The notes under the pieces: generated by a model | What the model was told of the DNA's origin: nothing | Database searches by the model: none | Seen by the model: the letters and a program-made list of their open reading frames with translations, nothing else | Part shown: one piece after another, positions 6,926-14,155 of the stretch | Layout: the number at the start of each line of letters is the position of its first letter | How positions within the stretch are numbered: position 1 is the stretch's first letter | Source: CAYSLU01 sp964431965 | GTDB taxonomy: Bacteria; Verrucomicrobiota; Kiritimatiellia; CAIKKV01; CAYSLU01 | NCBI GenBank assembly: GCA_964431965.1 | Contig: CAYSLU010000096.1 | Span: 1-20,219, forward strand | Length of the DNA stretch: 20,219 nucleotides | Reading direction: 5' to 3' | Translations under genes and position numbers: made by a program

Positions 6926-8281
6926 ATGTCGGCACTTTTCGGAACGGATGGCATGCGCGGGCAGGCGAACTGCTACCCGATTACGCCCGAGGTCGCGCTG
7001 ATGGCGGGCAAGGCCATCGCCCTCGCATTCGGCGCCACGGGACATGGGAGCAAGCGGGTCGTCATCGGCAAGGATACCCGGCTGTCCGGGTACATGCTGG
7101 AAAGCGCGCTGACGAGCGGGCTTGTGTCGATGGGGATGGACGTGCTCCTCGTGGGGCCGGTCCCGACGCCAGCCGTCGCCCATCTGGCCAAGTCCATGGG
7201 CGCATGCGCGGGCATCATGCTGACGGCCTCGCACAATCCGTTCGACGACAATGGAATCAAGGTGTTCGATCGCAGCGGGTACAAGCTGTCGGACGAACTG
7301 GAAGCCGTTGTCGAGCGGCACATCCTTACCGGCGACCTGAGCAGTGCCCACATCCGCAGCGCGGACTTGGGGAAGGCGTACCGGATCGAGGACGCGCGCG
7401 GCCGGTACATTGAATTCGTGAAGGGCAGCGCCGGCAATCCGGACCTGGAGGGGCTGACCGTCGTGCTGGACTGCGCGAACGGGGCGGCCTACCAGATCGG
7501 CCCGTGGATCTTCAAGGAACTCGGCGCCCACGTGATCAAGTCGAGCGCCGAGCCGGACGGCTACAACATCAACAACGCGTGCGGCGCGTTGCATCCCGAG
7601 GCCGTTGCCGCGCTCGTCCGGGAGCGGGGGGCCGACATGGGCGTCGCCTTGGACGGTGATGCCGACCGCGTTGTGTTCACCGACGGTGACGGGCGGGTGC
7701 TGGGGGGCGACCGGATTCTGGCCATGTGCGCCCTGGACTTGAAGGCAGCCGGCCGGCTTCGGGGCGACACGCTGGTGGCGACGACCATGAGCAATCTGGG
7801 GCTGCACGAAGCGATGCAGCGCCACGGCATTCGCGTGGAAACGACGGACGTGGGCGACCGCAATGTCATCGAGCGGATGCTGGAGTCCGGCTACGCCCTG
7901 GGTGGCGAGGAGTCGGGGCACGTGATATTCGCGGACTATGCCACGACGGGCGACGGCATTCTGACCGCGCTCCAGGTGATGCGGATGATGCGGCAGCACG
8001 GACGGTCGCTGAGTCAGCTGGCCGACTGCATGACGGAGTACCCGCGCCGGGTGGCGAGCCTCCCGGTCCGCGAGAAGCCGCCCTTGGAGAGCTTGGCGGA
8101 GGTGCAGGTGGCGCTTCGCGACGGCCGGGCCGATCTGGGCGATCAGGGGCGGATCATGATCCGCTACTCGGGCACCGAGCCGAAGCTCCGCATCCTCGTC
8201 GAAGCCCGTTCCGAGCAGGCCGTGGAGCGCTGGATATCGGAGCTGTCCTCGGCCGTGCGCTCCGCGCTTGGGACCGGTTGA
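6926..8281 (+). CDS. glmM: Phosphoglucosamine mutase
   Basis: A 451-residue alpha-D-phosphohexomutase that interconverts glucosamine-6-phosphate and glucosamine-1-phosphate on the way to UDP-GlcNAc for peptidoglycan and lipopolysaccharide; it is cytoplasmic. It opens with FGTDGMRGQAN, has the phosphoserine loop TASHNPFDDNGIKVF with S102 at the same number as the E. coli active-site serine, the metal loop DGDADR (D243, D245, D247), the sugar loop GGEESGH, and the phosphate loop RYSGTEP. FGTDGxRG and ASHNPFxDNGIK are GlmM-like. The sugar loop reads GEESGH rather than the usual GEQSGH of GlmM, so a broader phosphohexomutase specificity cannot be excluded. The ATG at 6926 has GGGAGG 4 bases upstream, and homology starts there. 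thrC follows after 87 bases. Confidence 0.88.
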   Translation: MSALFGTDGMRGQANCYPITPEVALMAGKAIALAFGATGHGSKRVVIGKDTRLSGYMLESALTSGLVSMGMDVLLVGPVPTPAVAHLAKSMGACAGIMLTASHNPFDDNGIKVFDRSGYKLSDELEAVVERHILTGDLSSAHIRSADLGKAYRIEDARGRYIEFVKGSAGNPDLEGLTVVLDCANGAAYQIGPWIFKELGAHVIKSSAEPDGYNINNACGALHPEAVAALVRERGADMGVALDGDADRVVFTDGDGRVLGGDRILAMCALDLKAAGRLRGDTLVATTMSNLGLHEAMQRHGIRVETTDVGDRNVIERMLESGYALGGEESGHVIFADYATTGDGILTALQVMRMMRQHGRSLSQLADCMTEYPRRVASLPVREKPPLESLAEVQVALRDGRADLGDQGRIMIRYSGTEPKLRILVEARSEQAVERWISELSSAVRSALGTG

Positions 8282-8329
8282 GGCGCGGGCGGATGGAGCG
8301 CCGCTCAGACCCCGGCATGGTTACCGTTC

Positions 8330-8359
8330 TTGCGTCGTCACCGGCCAAGTCGCTATGCT
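8330..8359 (+). promoter_or_regulatory. Possible promoter giving a near-leaderless thrC transcript
   Basis: TTGCGT (8330-8335) and TATGCT (8354-8359) are 18 bp apart. Transcription would start about 8366, only a few bases before the ATG at 8369. The absence of a Shine-Dalgarno sequence before that ATG agrees with a leaderless message, but neither is proof. Confidence 0.35.
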
Positions 8360-8368
8360 CTGCCGCCC

Positions 8369-9766
8369 ATGAAGTACATCAGCACCAGGGGCGGGATGGC
8401 GCCGGTCGGCTTTCAGGAAGCCGTGATGACCGGTCTCGCTCGCGACGGCGGCTTGCTGCTGCCGGCGGAGATTCCCGACGTGCGGGACCGGCTCGACCGC
8501 TGGTCCAAGCTGGCGTATCCCGAACTGGCCTGCGAGGTGATGGGGCTGTTCACCGATTTGCCGGCGGCGGATCTGAGGGGACTGGTGCAGCGGAGCTATC
8601 GGGCCTTCGCGGATCCGGAGGTGACGCCGGTCGTGGCGGTCGGCCCCGTCCATGTGCTCGAACTGTTCCACGGGCCGACTCTCTCATTCAAGGACGTGGC
8701 CCTGCAGTTCCTGGGCAATCTGTTTGAGTATATCCTCCGGAGGACCGGCAAGGAGCTGAACATACTGGCCGCGACCAGCGGCGACACGGGCAGCGCGGCG
8801 ATCCACGGCGTGCGCGGCCGCGATCGGATCCGGATCTTTGTGATGCACCCGCGGGGCAAGGTCAGCCCCCTGCAGGAGCGTCAGATGACCACCGTGCCGG
8901 ACGCCAACGTGTTCAACCTCGCTGTCGAGGGCACGTTCGACGACTGCCAGCGCATCATGAAGTCGATCTTCGGCGACCTGGCTTTCAAGGACCGCCTTGC
9001 GCTGGGCGCCGTGAACTCGATCAACTGGGCTCGGGTGCTCGCCCAGGTCGTCTATTACTTCTTCTCTGCCTTCCGCGTGATGGAGCGGACCGGCGCGCGG
9101 CGAGTCCGGTTCTCGGTGCCCACCGGGAACTTCGGCGACATCTTCGCCGGCTACGTGGCGGCGCGCATGGGCCTTCCCGTCGGGCGGCTCGTGCTGGCCA
9201 CGAACGAGAACGACATCCTCTCCCGGTTCTTCAACACCGGCGAGTACCGTGTCGGCGCGGTTCACCCGACGATCAGCCCGTCCATGGACATCCAGGTTGC
9301 GAGCAACTTCGAGCGGTATCTGTATTACGCCGTGGGCGGCGACGCCGCGCGGCTGCGCGGGCTGATGGAATCGTTCGCGGCGACCGGCCGGCTTTCCCTG
9401 GGGCGCCCGTCGGGCGGGACGGTCGACCCCCTGTTTGCGGCGGGGGCGGGAACCACGAAGAGCACCCTGGAGACGATCCGGTCCGTGCACGCGGCTCATG
9501 GCTACCTGCTGGATCCGCACACGGCGGTGGGCATGCAGGTCGCCGTGCAGCATCTCGATCCGGCCGAGCCCATGATCTGCCTGGCGACCGCCCACCCGGC
9601 GAAGTTCGCCGATGCGATCCGGGACGCGACGGGGCGGGCCGACCTGGCCCGCCATCCGACGCTCGATGCGCTGTCGGGGCTGCCGGCGCGGTGCGCCAGG
9701 CTGCCCGCGTCCGAGGCCGATGTCCGGGCGTTCGTCGAGGAGGGGTGCCGCGCGCGCCCGGGCTGA
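8369..9766 (+). CDS. thrC: Threonine synthase
   Basis: A 465-residue PLP enzyme converting O-phosphohomoserine to threonine, the last step of threonine synthesis, in the cytoplasm. It begins MKYISTRGG with the typical N-terminal domain (GFQEAVMTGLARDGGLLLP). It carries the PLP-lysine motif HGPTLSFKD (K108, one off the E. coli Lys107), the phosphate loop ATSGDTGSAA, and the conserved stretches VNSINWARVLAQVVYYF, VPTGNFGDIFAGYVA and ATAHPAKF. Length and motifs match the longer bacterial/fungal ThrC class rather than the short plant-like class. I chose the ATG at 8369 because homology starts there, although no ribosome binding site precedes it; an upstream in-frame ATG at 8330 would add 13 unlikely residues. 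Intact and confidently assigned. Confidence 0.95.
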   Translation: MKYISTRGGMAPVGFQEAVMTGLARDGGLLLPAEIPDVRDRLDRWSKLAYPELACEVMGLFTDLPAADLRGLVQRSYRAFADPEVTPVVAVGPVHVLELFHGPTLSFKDVALQFLGNLFEYILRRTGKELNILAATSGDTGSAAIHGVRGRDRIRIFVMHPRGKVSPLQERQMTTVPDANVFNLAVEGTFDDCQRIMKSIFGDLAFKDRLALGAVNSINWARVLAQVVYYFFSAFRVMERTGARRVRFSVPTGNFGDIFAGYVAARMGLPVGRLVLATNENDILSRFFNTGEYRVGAVHPTISPSMDIQVASNFERYLYYAVGGDAARLRGLMESFAATGRLSLGRPSGGTVDPLFAAGAGTTKSTLETIRSVHAAHGYLLDPHTAVGMQVAVQHLDPAEPMICLATAHPAKFADAIRDATGRADLARHPTLDALSGLPARCARLPASEADVRAFVEEGCRARPG

Positions 9767-9800
9767 GGAGGCACGGGTGGCCTGAGGAGCGTGAGGGGAT

Positions 9801-10427
9801 ATGAACGGCATGGGTTGGATCGGAATGCGCCGAACGCTGGCGCTGGTCGCGGCCGTGTCCGTCCTGGCGGCGGGGCGGCGGGCGGCCGCGGCCGATGCGG
9901 ATGTGCCGCCTCCGCCCGGCGCGCGCATTTCGCTGGGCGCCATGACGGCGTGCCTTATCGCCGGGCAGTTCGCGCTGGTCGGCGCCTTTACGGGCCAGTG
10001 GGGGGAGGACGGGCACTCCTTCTCCGACGGGTTCTCGAAGGGCCCCGTCTGGGATGACGACACCTACGAATACGACTACGTCCTGCATCCGATCGCAGGC
10101 TCCGAGTACTACCTGACCGCCCGCAACCGGGGCCTGACTCGAGCCGCGTCGTTCGGGTATAGCGCGATGCTTTCGGCCTTCTACGAGTATGTGCCGGAGA
10201 ACATCATCCAGCAGCCGTCGGCCACGGACTTGATCGTCACGCCTCTGGGCGGGTTCCTGTTGGGCGAGGCGCGCTACAACCTGAAGCAGCGCATCGCGGC
10301 CCGCAAGCCGACCTCCTTCGCGGGCCGCGTGGCCTACGTGCTGCTGGATCCGCTGGATGTGACGGTGGGCGGATACCCGGACGGGCGGCCGAAGCTCTTC
10401 TTCGGCTGGTCGACTCGCTTCTTCTGA
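9801..10427 (+). CDS. DUF3943-family secreted or outer-membrane-associated protein
   Basis: A 208-residue protein of unknown function. It has a signal peptide (MRRTLALVAAVSVLAAG after a short leader). The mature part carries motifs I recall from DUF3943: DYVLHPIAGSEYYLTARNRG, SAFYEYVPENIIQQPSATDL and IVTPLGGFLLGEA. An aromatic C-terminus (KLFFGWSTRFF) ends in Phe, as in many outer-membrane beta-barrel proteins. A hydrophobic segment lies at about residues 43-64. The start could be at 9801 or at the internal ATG at 9825, which gives a more standard signal peptide; GAGGGG lies just before 9801. It follows thrC by 34 bases and is possibly co-transcribed. Envelope location is inference from the export signal and terminal Phe. 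Confidence 0.7.
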   Translation: MNGMGWIGMRRTLALVAAVSVLAAGRRAAAADADVPPPPGARISLGAMTACLIAGQFALVGAFTGQWGEDGHSFSDGFSKGPVWDDDTYEYDYVLHPIAGSEYYLTARNRGLTRAASFGYSAMLSAFYEYVPENIIQQPSATDLIVTPLGGFLLGEARYNLKQRIAARKPTSFAGRVAYVLLDPLDVTVGGYPDGRPKLFFGWSTRFF

Positions 10428-10453
10428 TCGATTCGAGCGTCAGGGGACGAGTC

Positions 10454-10681
10454 ATGCGCAACCATCGCGAGGAAATCGAGACAGCGCTCGCGGGCGGAGC
10501 CCCGCGGCTGGTGCCTTTCACGTTCTACAGCGGATTGTTTCCGCCCGGCTTCGATCCGGCGCCGCTCCAGGCCCGGGGGCTGGCGCTGTGCGTCCGGCGC
10601 GGCACGATGAAGGTCGTGCGCCGGTTGGATGCGAACAACCGGACGATCCTGGACGTGATCCAGTCCTGCCCGCTGTCGTAG
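10454..10681 (+). pseudogene. Truncated uroporphyrinogen decarboxylase-like gene (N-terminal stub)
   Basis: A 75-codon frame with a proper start: AGGGGA lies 6 bases before the ATG. The first 50 or so residues (NHREEIETALAGG, PRLVPFTFYSGLFPPGFDPA, LQARGLALCVRR) read like the opening of the URO-D/methyltransferase-like proteins common in PVC and related bacteria, where NRERI.ALRGE..DRVPF is the usual start. Full-length relatives have some 330-400 residues; this one stops after a short unrelated-looking tail (NNRTILDVIQSCPLS), 8 bases before the 3' end of the convergent SDR gene. I infer a gene whose body was lost by deletion. It is unlikely to be functional, as the barrel and active site are absent. 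Confidence 0.55.
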
Positions 10682-10689
10682 AGCGTGCC

Positions 10690-11451
10690 CTACACGCCGG
10701 TCGTGATGCCGCCGTCGATGGTCAGCGCCGTGCCGGTGATCCACGAGGAGTCATCGCAGGCCAGGAACAGCGCCGCCTTGGCGACATCCTCAGGCGTGCC
10801 CAGCCGCTTCAGCGGCATGCGGGCGGCGGCTTCCGCCACGACGGTCTTCGGGTTCGGAAAGGCCTTGGCCGAATCCCAGAGCAGCGGCGTGTCGACCTGG
10901 CCCGGGCACAGGATGTTGATCCGGACCGTCGGCGCCAGGTCGATGGCGAGCTGGCGGACGAGCGGGACCAGTGCGCCCTTGGACGCGCAGTAGGCCGGGT
11001 GATTGGGGAAGCCCCGGTAGGCGGCGATCGAGCCGTTGACCACGATGCTGCCGCCCTGCCGCAGCAGCGCCGGCGCGGCCAGCTTGATCAGGTAGTAGAC
11101 GGCGTTGAGGTTGACGTCGATGGTTCGCTGCCACACCTCCAGGGGGCTATCCACAACGCTGCCGACACCGAGGATGCCGGCATTCGGCACGAGGAGGTGC
11201 AGAGCCCCGAACCGTGCAATCGCGGTGTCGACCAGGCGCTGGTTAGTCCCCACGGCGGCAATATCGCCGGGCACGAATACGGCGCTTCCTCCGCTCCCCG
11301 TGATGGCGTCCACCACCTCGCGCCCCCGGTCGGGGTCCCGGCCGCTGATGACAACGGCCGCGCCCTCGGAGGCAAAAAGCTCCGCAATGCCGCGGCCCAT
11401 TCCGCTGGTGCCCCCGGTCACGATAGCCGTCTTTCCCTCGAGCTTCTTCAT
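10690..11451 (-). CDS. Short-chain dehydrogenase/reductase (classical SDR)
   Basis: A 253-residue classical SDR: cofactor loop TGGTSGMGRG (residues 12-21), the NAG motif (90-92), N114 in VNLNAVYY, and the catalytic triad S141, Y154 and K158 (NGSIAAYRGFPNHPAYCASK). It ends with the common DGGITTGV tail. SDRs of this type oxidise or reduce sugars, sugar acids, steroids or ketones with NAD(P)H in the cytoplasm. The residue after the second sheet is Arg (SGRD), which would favour NADP(H) binding. The ATG at 11451 overlaps the stop of the DUF4838 gene by 4 bases (ATGA) and has AAGGAG 7 bases upstream inside that gene. Co-transcription suggests it acts on a product of the same pathway (inference). 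Confidence 0.88.
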   Translation of the reverse strand: MKKLEGKTAIVTGGTSGMGRGIAELFASEGAAVVISGRDPDRGREVVDAITGSGGSAVFVPGDIAAVGTNQRLVDTAIARFGALHLLVPNAGILGVGSVVDSPLEVWQRTIDVNLNAVYYLIKLAAPALLRQGGSIVVNGSIAAYRGFPNHPAYCASKGALVPLVRQLAIDLAPTVRINILCPGQVDTPLLWDSAKAFPNPKTVVAEAAARMPLKRLGTPEDVAKAALFLACDDSSWITGTALTIDGGITTGV

Positions 11452-13880
11452 CGTCCGTCTCCTTGCAGTGCCTCTTGGGGTGCCCAGACGAACGGCACGG
11501 CGGCGAGGCCGCGGTGCTGGGCGCGTTCCGTCGACCCTTGAAGCCGGAAGGTGAGGGCGTTCTCGGCGTCTGGCCGGATCTGGTCGTGGATGTCGACGGC
11601 CAGGGAGACGTAGCCCCGGATGCTGACCCAGAGCGCGCGGCCCGGGGTGGGGCCGGCCTTGAGATCAGAGGTCAGGCTCGAGGGCGAGCACACCAGCTGG
11701 CCGTTGACCCAGACCCAAGCCTTCTCGGCAAAGAGGAGCGGCGCGACGAGCTGGGCCCGGCCGGAGGATGGCTTGGAGATGCGCATGCGGATCCGGTACC
11801 AGCCGATGCCGTCGTAGGCATAGCCCTGCTCGTCGCGATGCCCGTTCAGTCCCCAGTCTCGCGTGAGCTCGATGGGATTCCATTCCAGCTGGGCGGCGAT
11901 GTCGTCACGCTGCCACTGCTCGAACAGCCCGATGTTTCCGGGATCTGCCCGGAACTGCCCGGCTGCGGGCGCGCGGCCCAGCCGGACGCTGGTCGGACCT
12001 CCGGCGCAGCCGGCCAGGACGGTGAGGCGCGTCTTGAGATAGGCGATGCCGCTGCTCTCGGCCAGCACCCACTTTGGATCGGGCGGCAGCAGGCCCGGCT
12101 GGATCGCCTGCGCGGCCTCGATCAGGGGGGGCAGTCGATCCAGCTCCGCCAGCGCCTCGCCGTAGCGGCCCTCCCGCTCGAGGGAGCAAACGCGAAGGTA
12201 GTCCGTCATGTACGCATGCAGGATACGGTAGAGCTGGAGCCGTTGCTTCACCTCCGGGGTATCGGCCAGGGACTCGGCCCGGTCGAGCAGCGGTGCGAGC
12301 GCGGCCACGCGCTCGGGCGGGTAGGTCGGCGTCCAGTCCACGGCAATCGGCTGCCAGGTGAGGTGATCGGGCGATTCGAGGAGCATCGCCTCGACCGCTT
12401 CGCAGAAGGCCTTCATCGGCTCGGCGGCCGGGCCGAAGAAGCGCTGGTAGAAGTCCTCCAGCACGGCGTCGGGATCCGACTCGGCGTCCCACATGCAGCG
12501 GGCGCGCATGTAGTAGTTCAGGCCGGTGCGGAAGAAGGTGTTGTTGCCCTCCGTGGTGAAGCCGACGACGCCGTGGCGCTTGTAGAGCCGCATGTCGCTG
12601 GCGATCGAGCGGCTCCGCCAGAACGGCATGCGCGACAGGTCGGCGTGGGGATCGTAGTCGTAGACGAGCATCTTCGGCGATACGCGCGACCACGCGGCGA
12701 GCGTGCGGAGCTGCCGGAGCGCGGAGAAGTCGTTCGTGGCGCCGATCGGGCGGAAGGCGCTGATGCGGAGCTGGGCGAGCTGGACGATGATGTTGGGGTT
12801 CCAGGGGCGGTCGAGGCCCTCGGGCGGGACGACGCGCGAGGCGTAGGCGAGGGTGACGATGTACTTGTCCGGGAACGTCCGGTTGACCTCCCAGGCGAGG
12901 TTGTTGACGAAGTTGAAGTACGGGTCCGAGATGGATTCGCCGATGCCGCTGTCCTGGTAGAAGCCGTGCATGCGCGCCACGCAGTTCGAGCAGCTGCAGA
13001 GCGCGGCGTTGTCGGGGGCGGAGAAGCCGTAGCTGTTGGCCTCGGGGTGGGCGCGAAGGTGCTCGACGATGGACGCGGCGGCCAGTTCGACGGCCTTGGG
13101 ATGCGTCGTGCAGAGCATGACGTCCTGGGCGGGCGTTCGATCGTCCTGACGCTGCCCGTCCTTGTTCATCGCATAGATGTCGGGGAAGTCCTTGCCGTAC
13201 TTCGCGCGCGGCACGAGCTGATGAATGGTTCCGTCGCCGGGGAAGGCGAACCCGCCCCGCGGCGTGCCCTTGTTGCGCAGCAGCCATTCATCCAGGCCCG
13301 GCGCGCGGTCAGCCCAGCCGGACGCCCAGATGTTGCGGACGACGAACGACGGCTTCTGAGACACGTCCAGGTCGGGGACCTCGATGGTCGGAGACCGAGG
13401 TACAACCTGTCCGAAGTCGCCGGGGAAATACCAGCGGCAGCCCAGTCTGTTGAGCAGTTCGTATACCGCGTATTCCGTGCCGTGATACTCGGCGTCCTCA
13501 TTGCCCGCCAGTACGAGGGCGTTGCGGCGTGTCTGGAGCACGAAGCCCTCGCGCGTCCGTTCGCGGTCCTCGCCGGCGGGGAGCTTGAGCCCCGCCGTGA
13601 AGGTGGACCGGCCGACCAGCAGCATGGGCGCGCCGGCCGGGAGCGAGGCCGAGTCCGGCTGGATCGGCAGCTTGGCCCCGGACATCAGCTCGACGAAGCG
13701 CTGGAGCTCCTCGGCGGCGTGCCGGGCGGTGGGGGTTGGCTTCGCCGCCACCACGATGACGGACTTGGGCTGGCCATCCTTGACGATAACGAGCCCGGCC
13801 TGGGCTCCGCAGGCGCATGCGAGGATGGCCAGGCAGAGGAGTGAAATCCGAGCGAGCGATGCATGGGCGGGTGGGTTCAT
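11448..13880 (-). CDS. Exported DUF4838 protein (GH67N-like N-terminus, glycan-related)
   Basis: An 810-residue exported protein. The signal peptide is residues 1-29 (ARISLLCLAILACACGAQAG; cysteines at its end make a lipoprotein possible, but the lipobox is imperfect). Residues about 30-180 resemble the alpha-glucuronidase N-terminal domain (TARHAAEELQRFVELMSGAK, HGTEYAVYELLNRLGCRW, YFPGDFG). The central DUF4838 region includes YGFSAPDNAALCSCSNC with a C-x-C-x-x-C cluster (C295, C297, C300) that could bind metal or form disulfides. The C-terminal 150 residues (YRIRMRISKPSSGRAQLV, AWVWVNGQLV) look like a GH2-style beta-sandwich carbohydrate-binding domain. The enzymatic activity of the family is not established to my knowledge; a glycoside hydrolase role is likely. 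The start at 13880 was chosen over 13910 because the latter's GGA abuts the ATG. It is coupled to the SDR gene. Confidence 0.8.
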   Translation of the reverse strand: MNPPAHASLARISLLCLAILACACGAQAGLVIVKDGQPKSVIVVAAKPTPTARHAAEELQRFVELMSGAKLPIQPDSASLPAGAPMLLVGRSTFTAGLKLPAGEDRERTREGFVLQTRRNALVLAGNEDAEYHGTEYAVYELLNRLGCRWYFPGDFGQVVPRSPTIEVPDLDVSQKPSFVVRNIWASGWADRAPGLDEWLLRNKGTPRGGFAFPGDGTIHQLVPRAKYGKDFPDIYAMNKDGQRQDDRTPAQDVMLCTTHPKAVELAAASIVEHLRAHPEANSYGFSAPDNAALCSCSNCVARMHGFYQDSGIGESISDPYFNFVNNLAWEVNRTFPDKYIVTLAYASRVVPPEGLDRPWNPNIIVQLAQLRISAFRPIGATNDFSALRQLRTLAAWSRVSPKMLVYDYDPHADLSRMPFWRSRSIASDMRLYKRHGVVGFTTEGNNTFFRTGLNYYMRARCMWDAESDPDAVLEDFYQRFFGPAAEPMKAFCEAVEAMLLESPDHLTWQPIAVDWTPTYPPERVAALAPLLDRAESLADTPEVKQRLQLYRILHAYMTDYLRVCSLEREGRYGEALAELDRLPPLIEAAQAIQPGLLPPDPKWVLAESSGIAYLKTRLTVLAGCAGGPTSVRLGRAPAAGQFRADPGNIGLFEQWQRDDIAAQLEWNPIELTRDWGLNGHRDEQGYAYDGIGWYRIRMRISKPSSGRAQLVAPLLFAEKAWVWVNGQLVCSPSSLTSDLKAGPTPGRALWVSIRGYVSLAVDIHDQIRPDAENALTFRLQGSTERAQHRGLAAVPFVWAPQEALQGDGR

Positions 13881-13916
13881 GGTGTCAGATTCCGTTCTGC
13901 CGGGCTTCATTCCTCT

Positions 13917-13936
13917 GGCGCCAAGGGATTGGCGCC
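13917..13936. repeat. Left outer hairpin of the nested palindrome
   Basis: GGCGCCAA-GGGA-TTGGCGCC is a perfect 8-bp stem with a 4-base loop, followed by CTCCA. It is the partner, in inverted orientation, of the hairpin at 14130-14149. It lies in the leader region of the DUF4838 gene, 36 bases upstream of its ATG. Confidence 0.7.
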
Positions 13937-13967
13937 CTCCATCTGCAGGGACGCTCCGGTTCTCGTG

Positions 13968-14124
13968 CTAGTGTGCTGTCCCGCAAATGACTACGCAAAA
14001 CGCGCAAGTGCCTGTCATTCCGAGTGGAGCGAGGAATCTCGGGCTTGATCGCACGGCAAGAGATCCTTCGCTTTGCTCAGGATGACCTTCATTTTGTAAG
14101 CCTATTTCCGAGACAGCACACTAG
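13968..14124. mobile_element. MITE-like element, 157 bp, with nested inverted repeats
   Basis: Terminal inverted repeats CTAGTGTGCTGTC (13968-13980) and GACAGCACACTAG (14112-14124) are perfect over 13 bp and match at 19 of 21 bases when extended inward to AAAT/ATTT. An inner imperfect inverted repeat runs from GTCATTCCGAG... (14013-14040) to ...CTCAGGATGAC (14060-14085), about 20 of 27 positions matching. No open frame of useful size lies within. CTAG at both outer ends could be a target duplication of a palindromic site. The inner repeat resembles a GTCATTC.GAG...GAATCTC sequence I recall from many unrelated genomes. It is a non-autonomous element or a structured repeat; no transposase is in the window. 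Confidence 0.65.
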
Positions 14125-14129
14125 TGGAG

Positions 14130-14149
14130 GGCGGCAATCCCTTGCCGCC
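14130..14149. repeat. Right outer hairpin of the nested palindrome
   Basis: GGCGGCAA-TCCC-TTGCCGCC is a perfect 8-bp stem with a 4-base loop, preceded by TGGAG. Its reverse complement matches the left hairpin region at 23 of 26 positions, and the stem changes keep pairing (C-G for G-C). It begins 6 bases past the stop of the second heparinase gene, where it may serve as a transcript 3' end structure. Confidence 0.7.
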
Positions 14150-14155
14150 GCACGG

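Noticed and set aside
11463..13844. Plus-strand open frame of nearly 800 codons opposite the DUF4838 gene
   Set aside because: Its translation is Val/Gly/Arg/Glu-rich with no family motif; it mirrors the codon bias of the real minus-strand gene in GC-rich DNA.
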